Source: Streptomyces rhizosphaerihabitans (GTDB taxonomy: Bacteria > Actinomycetota > Actinomycetes > Streptomycetales > Streptomycetaceae). Taken from it: a DNA stretch of 64,000 bases. Positions 18,101 through 26,537 of the stretch are shown here, one piece after another. The stretch covers positions 62,001 through 126,000 of the forward strand of contig NZ_JAODTZ010000017.1 of assembly GCF_025399795.1 (NCBI RefSeq). Reading direction: 5' to 3'. The notes beneath the pieces are model-generated. The model did no database searches, had not been told where the DNA came from, and was given only the letters and a program-made list of their open reading frames with translations. The position numbers and the translations under genes were made by a program. The stretch's first letter is position 1. Every line of letters starts with the position of its first letter.

Positions 18101-19797
18101 GAGTGCTGCGCCGGGACTATGACCGGCTCGGGCGCCCTGTCCGGCGTGTCACGCCTGGCGGGGCGGTGACGTCGTACGCGTACGACGCCGCCGGGCAGAT
18201 GTCCGGGATGGATTGCGCCGGGCGCATGCTGCGGTTCAGGTACGACGAAGTGGGCCGCGAGCTCTCCAGGACGCTTTCCCGCACGGGGCTGCGGCTGTCC
18301 CGGACCTGGGACCGCTCGGGGCGCCTTGCGGAACAGGCGGTGGTCGGTGCCGCTGGTGCCGTGCTGACGCGCGGGTACAGCTATCGCACCGACGGTCACT
18401 TGGTCGCCGTCGATGACGGGTCGGCCGGTCGACGCAGCTTCCAACTGGACGCGGCGGGCAGGGTGACCGGCGTCGAAGCACGGGGCTGGCGGGAACGGTA
18501 CGCCTACGACGCGAACGGCAACCAGACCCACGCGGAGTGGCCGGACCGGCACCCTGGCGCCGATGCCCGGGGTGACCGTCACTACGTAGGCAACAGGCTC
18601 GACCAGGCAGGCTCGGTCCGCTATGTCTACGACGCCGCCGGTCGCGTCGTCCTGCGCCGCAGGGCCCGGATCTCCCGCAAGGCCGATGTGTGGCGCTACG
18701 CCTGGGACGCGGAGGACCGCCTCACCTCGATGACCACACCGGACGGCACGGTATGGCGCTACTGCTACGACCCTCTCGGCCGTCGGACGGCCAAGCAGCG
18801 CCTCGGTGCCGACGGCGCCACAGTGGTCGAGCAGGTGCGATTCACCTGGGACGGCGCGTACCTGGCGGAACAGGAATCCACCGGTCCCGACCTGCCGGAT
18901 CCCATCGTGACGACATGGGAGTACGACGGACTGCATCCGGTCACGCAGACGGACCGACGTGTCGACTCGCTCAGCCGACAGGAGATCGACTCCCGGTTCT
19001 TCGCCATCGTCACCGACCTAGTCGGAACGCCCAGCGAACTCGTGAACGAGGAGGGCGGCATCGAATGGCGGGCTCGCTCCACCCTCTGGGGGACCACGAC
19101 CTGGAACAGGGACGCCTCCGCGTACACGCCTCTGCGGTTTCCCGGTCAGTACTTCGACCCCGAGTCGGGACTGCACTACAACTTCCAGCGCTACTACGAC
19201 CCGGAAACCGCGCGTTACTTCAGTTCCGATCCCTTGGGACTCGAGCCGGCTCCCAATCCTGTCGTCTATGTCGCCAACCCGCTTCAGGGCTGCGATCCGT
19301 TGGGCCTCGCGCCCCGGTACGCCAACAGGCCGGATCGTTACGCCTGGGGTGGCAGCGTTCGCTACAAGGGGACCGACCACCTCGGCCGTCCGACCGGCAT
19401 ATCCGCCTGCGTCCGAAAGCAGATGGTGATCACTCAGGGCACGGAGGCCGGAAAGATGTGGACCAAGGGCTGGCGAGGACACGGAACCCTCTTCAACGAG
19501 GCGCGCGGCCATCTCCTGGCGAACACGCTGGGGGGCGCGGGCAAGGGACCTCACGCACCGCACAACTTGGTGACTCTGACACAGAATCCAACGAACCATC
19601 CGCATATGTACGAGATGTTCGAGAAACCCGTCGCCGACGCTGCCATGAAGGGCGAGATCATCCAGTACGACGTATCGCCTATCTACGAGGGCACGAACCC
19701 GATTCCGACGCGTCTGGAATTCCAGGCCTTCGGCAACAAGGGCTTCTCGCTGAGCGGTTGGCTGGACAATCCGGCCTCGGGCGTGAGGACGGCATGA
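15118..19797 (+). CDS. RHS/YD-repeat polymorphic toxin with a nuclease-like C-terminal domain
   Basis: 1559 residues from GTG 15118. Residues 1-115 resemble a WXG100-like helical head (type VII secretion substrate type), 100-225 is coiled coil, and 238-280 holds two hydrophobic segments. DUF6531 begins near 371 (DPIDMATGMM). YD repeats fill about 500-1330, and the RHS core closes with ESGLHYNFQRYYDPETARYF and DPLGLAPRY near 1395. The 162-residue tip carries ARGHLLANTLGG (R1463-G-H1465) and HNLVTLTQNPTNHPHMYEMF, matching DNA/RNA non-specific endonucleases of the Endonuclease_NS type, with His as general base and a metal-binding Asn. It is probably an exported antibacterial toxin. Candidate immunity genes follow at 19844, 20816 and 21418. 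TAAATT at 15063 is a possible -10. Confidence 0.92.
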   Translation: MAGNRPTDWHVLDLDKDPTPGDPDRVRHLAKNLHDFADDVSDALRLIKGMADEDAVLQWAGKSAKAFQDEFSGVPKQLRKLKKSYEMAGDALADYWPKLERAQALADKALAKGREAQSDLTSAKSRLSSADSWVTKAGKEADKYKDDPTGSKDAEKPDEAKVRAATRDAQHAKSAQTSAQSDVTNANSALDAAKKMAADARKMREEAARDAKSKIDEASDAGIHNRKWWEEVGDWFSDNWDTIVAVCKVVVAVVGIIAMIIGGPILGAIVLIAALVVLADTLNKYAKGQASLWDVGFAALDCIPGMKGLTTLGGLAKGLKGGLAAMKGLKGGLKGMALAARGLGKSARSMAGRSKDAFARMKSSIRQGLSDPIDMATGMMFLPQADVELPGALPLVFQRRVQSDYRAGWWFGPSWTSTIDQRLEIDATGVIFVTDDGQLLCYPHPVRPDEPVLPDAGPRLPLTRLDDGGYEVTDPFAGLVYRFGRPGRDACALLLSLSDRNGRRLDFDHDEAGLPCAVRSSGGYRLRLTTDDGRVTALHLVGGAENGDDALIRRYMYADGNLAEVHGPVGLQVRFEYDDRLRVVAWTDSNDSRYSYAYDDEDRCTAEGGEAGHYVLSLEYEGAHPDFPGMSVTTAMTAEGHVSRYVVDDAFLVVAEIDPNGAVTRTDYDSFHHVTGRTDPLGNRIRIANDEYGMPTRVIRPDGLETSVEYNELHLPVRIRQEDGTTIRHTYDGRGNRTSVTDESGATTTFAYDGAGHLVSATDDLGDTVSVRNNPSGLPSVVADPLGATTVYQYDAFGRLCAVADPTGAETRLRWSVEGQLLHRLGPQGSEESWTYDGEGNCLSHSDGEGRTSRYEYTHFDVLAAEIRSDGSRYEFEHNATLQLTKVVNPQGLTWHYEYDPAGRLTAEVDFDGRRVDYEHDAADRLVARMNALGQRVEYAYDALDWTVARTVDGTTTRYERDVMGRVLLLASPFSEVSYERDAIGRAVSESVDGRVLRRDYDRLGRPVRRVTPGGAVTSYAYDAAGQMSGMDCAGRMLRFRYDEVGRELSRTLSRTGLRLSRTWDRSGRLAEQAVVGAAGAVLTRGYSYRTDGHLVAVDDGSAGRRSFQLDAAGRVTGVEARGWRERYAYDANGNQTHAEWPDRHPGADARGDRHYVGNRLDQAGSVRYVYDAAGRVVLRRRARISRKADVWRYAWDAEDRLTSMTTPDGTVWRYCYDPLGRRTAKQRLGADGATVVEQVRFTWDGAYLAEQESTGPDLPDPIVTTWEYDGLHPVTQTDRRVDSLSRQEIDSRFFAIVTDLVGTPSELVNEEGGIEWRARSTLWGTTTWNRDASAYTPLRFPGQYFDPESGLHYNFQRYYDPETARYFSSDPLGLEPAPNPVVYVANPLQGCDPLGLAPRYANRPDRYAWGGSVRYKGTDHLGRPTGISACVRKQMVITQGTEAGKMWTKGWRGHGTLFNEARGHLLANTLGGAGKGPHAPHNLVTLTQNPTNHPHMYEMFEKPVADAAMKGEIIQYDVSPIYEGTNPIPTRLEFQAFGNKGFSLSGWLDNPASGVRTA

Positions 19798-19843
19798 CGA
19801 GAGGACTTGATTAGGCTGCCTTTCGCAGACGAACAGGAGCACC

Positions 19844-20809
19844 ATGACGCGCACCACTCCCCAGCGCCCTGTGGACATCGAGCAAGTGATCCCCGAGCTG
19901 TCCGGATACCGCGGTGTCGGCACGCGACTGCACCCGCGGCCAGGGGTTCCGGGCCCGGAGCAGAGTTCTGTCGGCGGCCCGCTCCTGTGGCCTGCGGGCG
20001 AGCCGTGGCCCCACTGCGCAGAGCCGCACAAACGCAGGTTCGGTGAGCGCATCAGCGAAGTCCGTCTGACCCGGAAACTCCTCGCCGCGGGGCCGACCGA
20101 GGAGGAGTACGAGCTGCTCCGTTCCTTTCGCCGCGGGCGCCACGCGCCCTGGCTCACGGACACGGACCCGATTCCGCTCCTGGCTGTCGCCCAGCTCTAC
20201 GCGCGCGATGTTCCCGGTCTGACGCTGCCGGGCGAAGCAGACCTGCTCCAGATCTTCTGGTGCCCGTTCAACGCGCACGGAGCCGATCGGAATGTCGGTG
20301 TGCACCTCTACTCCCGAAAAGCGTCGGACGTCACCGAGGTCCTGGCCGACCAGCCGGAACCGGAAGTCGTCGGGCGAGCCGAATACGTACCCGAACCCTG
20401 TGTCCTGCACCCCGAGGAGGTCACGGAACACCAGTGGGGTGACTTGCTGCCCTACTCGATCCGCGCCCTCCTGGACGACTGGGAGGACTGGGAGGACGAG
20501 GACGCGGTCAGCTATCAGTTCGACCTCTCCATTCCCCCCGGCTGGAAGGTCGGCGGCTTCGCCCCGTGGCCCTCCACCGGCCCGCAGGACGTGGTGTGCG
20601 AATGCGGACAACCGATGGAACTCCTCGTGACCGTCGACAGCAGGGAGTGGGACAGGGGAACCCGTAGCTGGGTCCCGCTGGAGGACCGTGCTGTGGCGGA
20701 CACGCAGGCGAACACCCCGACGCGGATTGTCGTCGGCCGCGGAGGCCGTCTGATGATCTTCGTCTGCTCTGTCGACCGGGCGCATCCGCATCGGGTCGTC
20801 CTGCAGTGA
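19844..20809 (+). CDS. DUF1963/YwqG-like protein, paralogue B (candidate immunity protein)
   Basis: 321 residues from ATG 19844, 46 bases after the RHS toxin stop, in the same direction, with ACAGGAGC upstream. It is homologous to the protein at 10686-11705: QSSVGGPLLWPAGEPWP, QLYARDVPGLTLPGEADLLQ, AEYVPEPCVLHPEEVTE and a KVGGFAPWP form of the family motif. CECG near the C-terminus is the counterpart of CSECG in paralogue A. Being immediately downstream of the toxin tip makes it the first immunity candidate, but no member of this family is known to me as a nuclease inhibitor. Confidence 0.8.
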   Translation: MTRTTPQRPVDIEQVIPELSGYRGVGTRLHPRPGVPGPEQSSVGGPLLWPAGEPWPHCAEPHKRRFGERISEVRLTRKLLAAGPTEEEYELLRSFRRGRHAPWLTDTDPIPLLAVAQLYARDVPGLTLPGEADLLQIFWCPFNAHGADRNVGVHLYSRKASDVTEVLADQPEPEVVGRAEYVPEPCVLHPEEVTEHQWGDLLPYSIRALLDDWEDWEDEDAVSYQFDLSIPPGWKVGGFAPWPSTGPQDVVCECGQPMELLVTVDSREWDRGTRSWVPLEDRAVADTQANTPTRIVVGRGGRLMIFVCSVDRAHPHRVVLQ

Positions 20810-20815
20810 CCAGGA

Positions 20816-21367
20816 GTGGTGGCGTTGACGCGGGGAGAGGGGCCCACCCCGGCGCGGCGGGGCAGGAAGCGGGATCCGTGCGACGTGTTCCGATCCGCGC
20901 CGGATACGAGGTCCGTGTGGGCGGGGTTGTCGGCAGAGGTCATGGAGGCCGTCGCTCGATGCGACGCGGAGCGTCTTGAGTTGGAGCGGTCCCGGGTCGC
21001 GCCGGAGTTGCGGGAGAGGATCACGACCCCCGTCTATTCAGTCGCTGATCGGTTCGCGTCCTGGGAGCATGTGGTGCGCCGGATGGAGCCCGGTTGGTCG
21101 AGCGACGACTTCTATCCCATCAGCGCCTACGAGAACGGCCTCGACTCCCGTGACTCGCTTGACCAGTTGATGAACGGACAGCTCGCGGTGGCGCGGCAGG
21201 GTGCGCTGGGGCAACTGCTGGCGCAGTTGGACGCGCGCTTCGCGGCCGCGAGCGTCCCGGATCCGGAGCGATCTCTGCGCGCCTGGGTGCGTCCGACGAA
21301 GGCGAGTCCCGAGGCGGAACTCGCAGAGTGGTGGAAGCGCAGGCCACTGCGTGATCCGTGGGATTGA
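20816..21367 (+). CDS. hypothetical protein in RHS immunity cluster
   Basis: 183 residues if translation begins at GTG 20816; GTG 20819 and TTG 20825 are alternatives, the last best placed relative to the AGGAG at 20812. I do not recognise a family. It is charged, without signal or membrane segment; DDFYPISAYENGLDSRDSLD and AELAEWWKRRPLRDPWD stand out. It lies 6 bases after paralogue B, so it probably shares the toxin operon, and may be an accessory immunity protein. Confidence 0.65.
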   Translation: MVALTRGEGPTPARRGRKRDPCDVFRSAPDTRSVWAGLSAEVMEAVARCDAERLELERSRVAPELRERITTPVYSVADRFASWEHVVRRMEPGWSSDDFYPISAYENGLDSRDSLDQLMNGQLAVARQGALGQLLAQLDARFAAASVPDPERSLRAWVRPTKASPEAELAEWWKRRPLRDPWD

Positions 21368-21417
21368 TTCATCGGCGGGTCGGAGGATTGCTGTGGGTAT
21401 CGGCACCAGGGGGAGCA

Positions 21418-21894
21418 GTGAAGGATCGGTATGACGTCCGGCCAGACTGGGACTCCGGCGAGGGTTTGATACGTATCGACGACCCTGCCGAGGTGGACGA
21501 CGCGTTCGAGCGAGGTGAGGGGAGGCTCGGGACTGCGGTGATCGGGCTGGCCTTCAACTGCTCGCTGGAGGAGGCGTCGCCGCGGATCGTCAGGGCGATG
21601 CAGTTGCCGGATCGCGATCAGCGAGGTTACGCGTTCACTGCGGCGGGCACCGCTGCCCGGCTCAATGGCACGTTGACGCCGGAGCTGTACGCCGCACTGC
21701 GCGCCGAGGGCCCCGGCGGCATCGCCGACGACGCCATCAGGGACACGCTCACGTTCGTGCCGTTCGGGCAACTGCCGCCGTGGTTCAGGTGGCAGACGGC
21801 GCGGATGAGAGTGCTGGACAAGCTGGAGTACCTGTGGACGCGGTCCAAGGATGCCGTCGGCGACACCTGGCGATGGTTGCGCCGAAGGCGCTGA
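21418..21894 (+). CDS. small HEAT-like protein, candidate immunity protein
   Basis: 158 residues from GTG 21418, preceded by GGGGGAG; an upstream in-frame ATG at 21358 has no site. The sequence resembles small HEAT-like proteins encoded beside polymorphic toxins in actinobacteria: AVIGLAFNCSLEEASPRIVR, then GYAFTAAGTAARLNG, then a second helix pair. The C-terminus is Arg/Trp-rich (TWRWLRRRR). It ends the plus-strand run behind the RHS toxin. The immunity role is inferred from position and fold only. Confidence 0.65.
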   Translation: MKDRYDVRPDWDSGEGLIRIDDPAEVDDAFERGEGRLGTAVIGLAFNCSLEEASPRIVRAMQLPDRDQRGYAFTAAGTAARLNGTLTPELYAALRAEGPGGIADDAIRDTLTFVPFGQLPPWFRWQTARMRVLDKLEYLWTRSKDAVGDTWRWLRRRR

Positions 21895-21985
21895 CTACCG
21901 ATGGGGGCGTGTGCGGCGCCAGAACGATCCGCTGTCGAACTCGCACGGCCGGCACGGGATTCAGGCTCGGTCCGGACGTCGGCCT

Positions 21986-22693
21986 CTAGTGCGTCAGCCG
22001 TTGCCCCAGGACCGGCAACAACCGATCCCTCAGTAACCGTCCCGCCGGCTCCGACGACAGCCACAGGAGCTTGTGGCGAGTGCCGTCCCGCATCGTCGCC
22101 GTCATCCCGGACGTCGTGAGGCCCCGGTGGAGGCGCGCCTCCGACATCTCCGCCAGGGTGATCACCTTGTTCGTGCGGTGGGCCGACCGGATGCTCTCCG
22201 CGTCGTAGGCGACCACCTGGTAAGGGTCCTTCGCCGTCACTCCGGAACCGCTCATCGAGTTCGCCACGGAATCCATCAGGCCGCTGCGCACGCGGATCAG
22301 GGCGTCCGGGAGCAGCAACAGTTCGCCGTGTATCCAGTCCAGCCACCCCGTCGTACAGGTGCGGGCCAGGAGGCGGGCGGGGAGCAGGCGCAGACGGGAG
22401 GCCCGGGTGACCGCCTCGTCCAGGAGAGTGCTCCAGGCATCGAGGGAGCGGACGCGGCGGGGCTCCTGGCCGGTATGGGTGGGGGAGATGAAGAAGAGGT
22501 CGGCCCAGCCGCTCCGGTGCAACTCCACGGTCAGCTGGACGTGCCAGTCGGTCGATGCGATCTCAAGGGCCAGGTGCTCGCGGTCGTCCGTCCACAGCAC
22601 GGGGGACACCTGGAGCCCTTCGGCCGACCAGAACCCCCTGCGGTGCTCCAGCAGCTCTGCCATCCGGTCCAGGGGTATGCCTTCTCGCGTCAC
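21986..22693 (-). CDS. hypothetical protein
   Basis: 235 residues from GTG 22693, chosen because GGAAGGA lies 8 bases upstream; an ATG at 22663 is a weaker alternative. No family recognised. Features are a central Leu/Arg-rich stretch (RASRLRLLPARLLART) and a C-terminal MRDGTRHKLLWLSSEPAG segment that resembles proteins binding other macromolecules rather than enzymes. It is convergent with the RHS cluster and divergent from rpsJ. Confidence 0.65.
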   Translation of the reverse strand: MTREGIPLDRMAELLEHRRGFWSAEGLQVSPVLWTDDREHLALEIASTDWHVQLTVELHRSGWADLFFISPTHTGQEPRRVRSLDAWSTLLDEAVTRASRLRLLPARLLARTCTTGWLDWIHGELLLLPDALIRVRSGLMDSVANSMSGSGVTAKDPYQVVAYDAESIRSAHRTNKVITLAEMSEARLHRGLTTSGMTATMRDGTRHKLLWLSSEPAGRLLRDRLLPVLGQRLTH

Positions 22694-23277
22694 GTCGGTG
22701 ATCCTTCCGCAACGAGATCTCTCCGTGCAGCGTCCGCCCACTCTCACGGCATGTTCACGCCATCAAGAGCGGCGCGGGCCAGAGCGGGTGACGAGCGGAA
22801 GGGTGTCGGCTCGGGCTCGGGGCTTCGGTGGGACCCGTCCCGGGATCTTGTTCGTGCCGGGGTTTGACCTTCGTCACCTTAGGGGTACGATCTCCGGCTC
22901 GATTGGCCAGCCCCCCGTCCGGTATGGCAGACTAGCGGGGTTGCTCGGTCGAGTGCCGATGCTGCGCGCCTCCCGTCGGGAGGACTGGAAGCGAGTCCCA
23001 CAGTACTCGTCGCCCCATCTGCCGCGAGGCAGCGCTGGGGCGGACGTACGGGAATCTTCCGGGAAGTGTCAGCGGGGTGCAGACCAGGCGCCCGGTGGGT
23101 GTTCTCACCCCCGGTCCTGCGGTTGCTTTCGGGCGGAGCCGCGTCCCTCGGAGGGAAATCCATCACGGATATCCCTGTCGGCAGGAGCGCGACACACCCG
23201 ACCGCGTGGGTCGGAGGTCAGGACGCGAACCCCCGGGTTCCGGAGCGTTTCACTAGACAAAGGACTACTGAGTAGCC
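22694..23277 (+). promoter_or_regulatory. S10-operon promoter and long leader
   Basis: No gene is seen in these 584 bases. TTGACC (22864-22869), 16 bases and TACGAT (22886-22891) form a good promoter. A weaker pair, TTGGCC (22903) and CAGACT (22928), lies just downstream. The leader before rpsJ would be about 380 bases. At 23190-23214 it contains the same 25-base element as the rpsL leader, including the CCGACC-GCGTG-GGTCGG hairpin. Long actinobacterial S10 leaders are expected to be regulatory; the mechanism here is unknown. Confidence 0.75.
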
Positions 23278-23586
23278 ATGGCGGGACAGAAGATCCGCAT
23301 CCGGCTCAAGGCCTACGACCACGAGGTCATCGATTCCTCGGCGAAGAAGATCGTCGAAACGGTGACCCGCACTGGTGCGTCGGTCGCAGGCCCGGTGCCG
23401 CTGCCCACTGAGAAGAACGTGTACTGCGTCATCAAGTCGCCGCACAAGTACAAGGACTCTCGCGAGCACTTCGAGATGCGCACGCACAAGCGCCTCATCG
23501 ACATCCTCGACCCCACGCCCAAGACCGTTGACTCCCTGATGCGACTCGACCTCCCGGCCGGTGTCGACATCGAGATCAAGCTCTAG
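23278..23586 (+). CDS. rpsJ: 30S ribosomal protein S10
   Basis: 102 residues from ATG 23278, the usual length. S10 is a 30S head protein and, with NusB, part of the antitermination complex. The sequence begins MAGQKIRIRLKAYDHEVID and contains GPVPLPTEKNVYCV. It is the first gene of the S10 operon, after a 380-base structured leader. Confidence 0.99.
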   Translation: MAGQKIRIRLKAYDHEVIDSSAKKIVETVTRTGASVAGPVPLPTEKNVYCVIKSPHKYKDSREHFEMRTHKRLIDILDPTPKTVDSLMRLDLPAGVDIEIKL

Positions 23587-23603
23587 GGATCGGTGATCTG
23601 AGA

Positions 23604-24248
23604 ATGGCTAAGCAGATCAAGGGCATCCTTGGCGAGAAGCTCGGCATGACGCAGGTGTGGGACGAGAACAACCGTGTTGTTCCCGTCACCGTCGTCAAGG
23701 CCGGCCCGAACGTCGTGACCCAGGTCCGTACGAATGACTCCGACGGCTACGAGTCGGTCCAGATCGCCTTCGGCGAGATCGACCCGCGCAAGGTGAACAA
23801 GCCCCTCAAGGGTCACTTCGCCAAGGCCGACGTCACCCCCCGCCGCCACCTCGTCGAGATCCGTACCGCTGACGCCAGCGAGTACACCCTCGGCCAGGAG
23901 ATCACCGCTGAGGTGTTCGAGGCCGGCATCAAGGTGGACGTGACCGGCAAGAGCAAGGGCAAGGGCTTCGCCGGTGTCATGAAGCGTCACAACTTCAAGG
24001 GCCTCGGCGCCGGACACGGTGTCCAGCGCAAGCACCGCTCTCCCGGCTCCATCGGTGGCTGTGCCACCCCGGGCCGTGTGTTCAAGGGCGTCCGCATGGC
24101 GGGCCGCATGGGCAACGAGCGGGTCACCACCCAGAACCTGACCGTTCACGCCGTTGACGCGGAGAAGGGCCTGCTCCTCATCAAGGGAGCCATCCCGGGT
24201 CCGAACGGCGGCCTCGTCCTGGTCCGTACCGCGGCCAAGGGGGCTTGA
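23604..24248 (+). CDS. rplC: 50S ribosomal protein L3
   Basis: 214 residues. L3 is an early 23S-rRNA binding protein near the peptidyl-transferase centre. GEKLGMTQVWD and GVQRKHRSPGSIGGCATPGR are diagnostic, the latter being the loop that reaches into the ribosome core. It starts 17 bases after rpsJ. Confidence 0.99.
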   Translation: MAKQIKGILGEKLGMTQVWDENNRVVPVTVVKAGPNVVTQVRTNDSDGYESVQIAFGEIDPRKVNKPLKGHFAKADVTPRRHLVEIRTADASEYTLGQEITAEVFEAGIKVDVTGKSKGKGFAGVMKRHNFKGLGAGHGVQRKHRSPGSIGGCATPGRVFKGVRMAGRMGNERVTTQNLTVHAVDAEKGLLLIKGAIPGPNGGLVLVRTAAKGA

Positions 24249-24252
24249 GGAC

Positions 24253-24909
24253 ATGAGCACCATTGACATTCTGTCGCCCTCCGGCGACACCGCCGGGACC
24301 GTTGAGCTCCCGGCCGAGATCTTCGACGTAGAGAAGATCAGCATCCCGCTGCTTCACCAGGTTGTCGTCGCGCAGCTGGCCGCGGCCCGTCAGGGCACGC
24401 ACAAGGTCAAGCGTCGTGGCGAGGTCCGTGGTGGTGGCCGCAAGCCTTACCGCCAGAAGGGCACCGGCCGCGCCCGTCAGGGTTCGACCCGCGCGCCGCA
24501 GTTCGCCGGCGGTGGCGTCGTTCACGGCCCCACGCCGCGTGACTACTCGCAGCGGACCCCGAAGAAGATGAAGGCCGCGGCCCTGCGCCACGCCCTCACC
24601 GACCGGGCCCGCAACGCTCGCATCCACGTCATCACCGGCGTGATCGAGGGCGAGACCCCCTCCACCAAGGCCGCGAAGAGCTTCCTCGGAAAGGTCAGCG
24701 AGCGCAAGAACGTGCTCCTGGTCATCGAGCGCTCCGACGAGGCCGCGCTGCTCTCCGCGCGCAACCTGCCCCAGGTCCACATCCTGGAGCCGGGCCAGCT
24801 GAACACGTACGACGTTCTCGTCTCGGACGACGTGGTCTTCACCCAGGCCGCTTTCGAGTCCTTCGTGTCTGGCCCCCAGGCCGCTGACACCGAAGGGAGC
24901 GAAGCCTGA
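24253..24909 (+). CDS. rplD: 50S ribosomal protein L4
   Basis: 218 residues from ATG 24253, four bases after rplC. L4 lines the polypeptide exit tunnel. The extended loop RPYRQKGTGRARQGS is present in the form GGRKPYRQKGTGRARQGSTR, where macrolide-resistance changes arise in other bacteria. Its TGA overlaps the rplW ATG (TGATG). Confidence 0.98.
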   Translation: MSTIDILSPSGDTAGTVELPAEIFDVEKISIPLLHQVVVAQLAAARQGTHKVKRRGEVRGGGRKPYRQKGTGRARQGSTRAPQFAGGGVVHGPTPRDYSQRTPKKMKAAALRHALTDRARNARIHVITGVIEGETPSTKAAKSFLGKVSERKNVLLVIERSDEAALLSARNLPQVHILEPGQLNTYDVLVSDDVVFTQAAFESFVSGPQAADTEGSEA

Positions 24910-25325
24910 TGGCTACGCGTCACCCGAGCATTGCCTCGAAGGCCGCCAAGGCCAAGAAGGTCGCGCGCGTCGCCAAGGCGAAGCGCCACGAGGCCGAAGG
25001 CAAGAACACCGTCGAGACCCCGCTGAGCAAGAGCTTCACGGATCCCCGTGACGTCCTCCTCAAGCCGGTCGTCTCGGAGAAGAGCTACGCGCTGCTCGAC
25101 GAGGGCAAGTACACCTTCGTCGTGGACCCGCGGGCCAACAAGACCCAGATCAAGCAGGCCGTCCAGGCGGTCTTCTCGGTCAAGGTCACCGGGGTCAACA
25201 CGATCAACCGTCAGGGCAAGCGCAAGCGCACCAAGACGGGCTTCGGCAAGCGTGCCGACAGCAAGCGCGCGATCGTGACCCTCGCTGAGGGCGACCGTAT
25301 CGACATCTTCGGCCAGGCCTCCTAA
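24909..25325 (+). CDS. rplW: 50S ribosomal protein L23
   Basis: 138 residues, longer than the roughly 100-residue family because of a Lys/Ala-rich N-terminal extension (about 35 residues). L23 sits at the exit tunnel and docks trigger factor and SRP. The core begins DPRDVLLKPVVSEKSYALLD. It overlaps rplD by one base. Confidence 0.98.
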   Translation: MATRHPSIASKAAKAKKVARVAKAKRHEAEGKNTVETPLSKSFTDPRDVLLKPVVSEKSYALLDEGKYTFVVDPRANKTQIKQAVQAVFSVKVTGVNTINRQGKRKRTKTGFGKRADSKRAIVTLAEGDRIDIFGQAS

Positions 25326-25364
25326 CGGAGTGCCCTGGTCCGAATATCGGACGAGGACTGAGAA

Positions 25365-26201
25365 ATGGGAATCCGCAAGTACAAGCCGACTACGCCGGGC
25401 CGTCGTGGCTCCAGCGTCGCCGACTTCGTCGAGGTCACGCGGTCCACGCCGGAGAAGTCGCTGGTTCGCCCCCTGCACAGCAAGGGCGGCCGTAACAATT
25501 CCGGTCGTGTGACCGTTCGCCACCAGGGTGGCGGACACAAGCGCGCCTACCGAGTGATCGACTTCCGTCGTCACGACAAGGACGGCGTGCCGGCGAAGGT
25601 CGCGCACATCGAGTACGACCCCAACCGCACCGCGCGCATCGCGCTGCTGCACTACGCGGACGGCGAGAAGCGCTACATCCTCGCCCCGCGCAACCTGTCG
25701 CAGGGTGACCGCGTCGAGAACGGTCCTGGGGCCGACATCAAGCCGGGCAACAACCTGGCCATCCGCAACATCCCGGTCGGTACCACGATCCACGCGATCG
25801 AGATCCGTCCCGGTGGCGGCGCCAAGTTCGCCCGCTCCGCCGGTGCCTCGGTGCAGCTGCTCGCGAAGGAGGGCACCATGGCCCACCTCCGCATGCCCTC
25901 CGGTGAGATCCGCCTGGTCGACCAGCGCTGCCGCGCCACGGTCGGCGAGGTCGGCAACGCCGAGCAGAGCAACATCAACTGGGGTAAGGCCGGCCGTAAG
26001 CGCTGGCTGGGCGTTCGCCCGTCCGTCCGCGGTGTGGCGATGAACCCGGTTGACCACCCGCACGGTGGTGGTGAGGGTAAGACCTCCGGTGGTCGCCACC
26101 CGGTCTCCCCGTGGGGTCAGAAGGAGGGTCGTACTCGTTCGCCGAAGAAGGCTTCGAGCAAGTACATCGTCCGCCGCCGCAAGACGAACAAGAAGCGCTA
26201 G
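25365..26201 (+). CDS. rplB: 50S ribosomal protein L2
   Basis: 278 residues. L2 is essential for subunit association and peptidyl-transferase assembly. MNPVDHPHGGGEGKTSGG, the conserved C-terminal loop with its key His, is intact. The gene is 39 bases after rplW, with GGACTGAGAA upstream. Confidence 0.99.
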   Translation: MGIRKYKPTTPGRRGSSVADFVEVTRSTPEKSLVRPLHSKGGRNNSGRVTVRHQGGGHKRAYRVIDFRRHDKDGVPAKVAHIEYDPNRTARIALLHYADGEKRYILAPRNLSQGDRVENGPGADIKPGNNLAIRNIPVGTTIHAIEIRPGGGAKFARSAGASVQLLAKEGTMAHLRMPSGEIRLVDQRCRATVGEVGNAEQSNINWGKAGRKRWLGVRPSVRGVAMNPVDHPHGGGEGKTSGGRHPVSPWGQKEGRTRSPKKASSKYIVRRRKTNKKR

Positions 26202-26213
26202 GAGCGGGTTTAG

Positions 26214-26495
26214 ATGCCGCGCAGTCTCAAGAAGGGACCCTTCGTCGACGGACACCTTGTAAAGAAGGTGGACGTACAGAACGAAGCCGGTACCAAGAAC
26301 GTCATCAAGACCTGGTCCCGTCGCTCGATGATCATCCCGGCCATGCTCGGCCACACGATCGCGGTGCACAACGGCAAGACCCACATCCCGGTGTTTGTCA
26401 CCGAGTCGATGGTCGGCCACAAGCTCGGCGAGTTCTCGCCGACGCGCACCTTCCGGGGTCACGTCAAGGACGACCGGAAGTCGAAGCGCCGCTAA
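26214..26495 (+). CDS. rpsS: 30S ribosomal protein S19
   Basis: 93 residues beginning MPRSLKKGPFVDGHL. S19 forms the A-site side of the 30S head with S13. The TRTFRGHVKDDRKSKRR tail is typical. It follows rplB by 12 bases. Confidence 0.99.
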   Translation: MPRSLKKGPFVDGHLVKKVDVQNEAGTKNVIKTWSRRSMIIPAMLGHTIAVHNGKTHIPVFVTESMVGHKLGEFSPTRTFRGHVKDDRKSKRR

Positions 26496-26537
26496 CGCGG
26501 GGTGGAATCGACCATGACAGACACTGGAAGGACAACC

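Noticed and set aside
14632..18936. A 1434-codon minus-strand open frame
   Set aside because: It lies opposite the RHS gene, whose YD repeats prove the coding strand.
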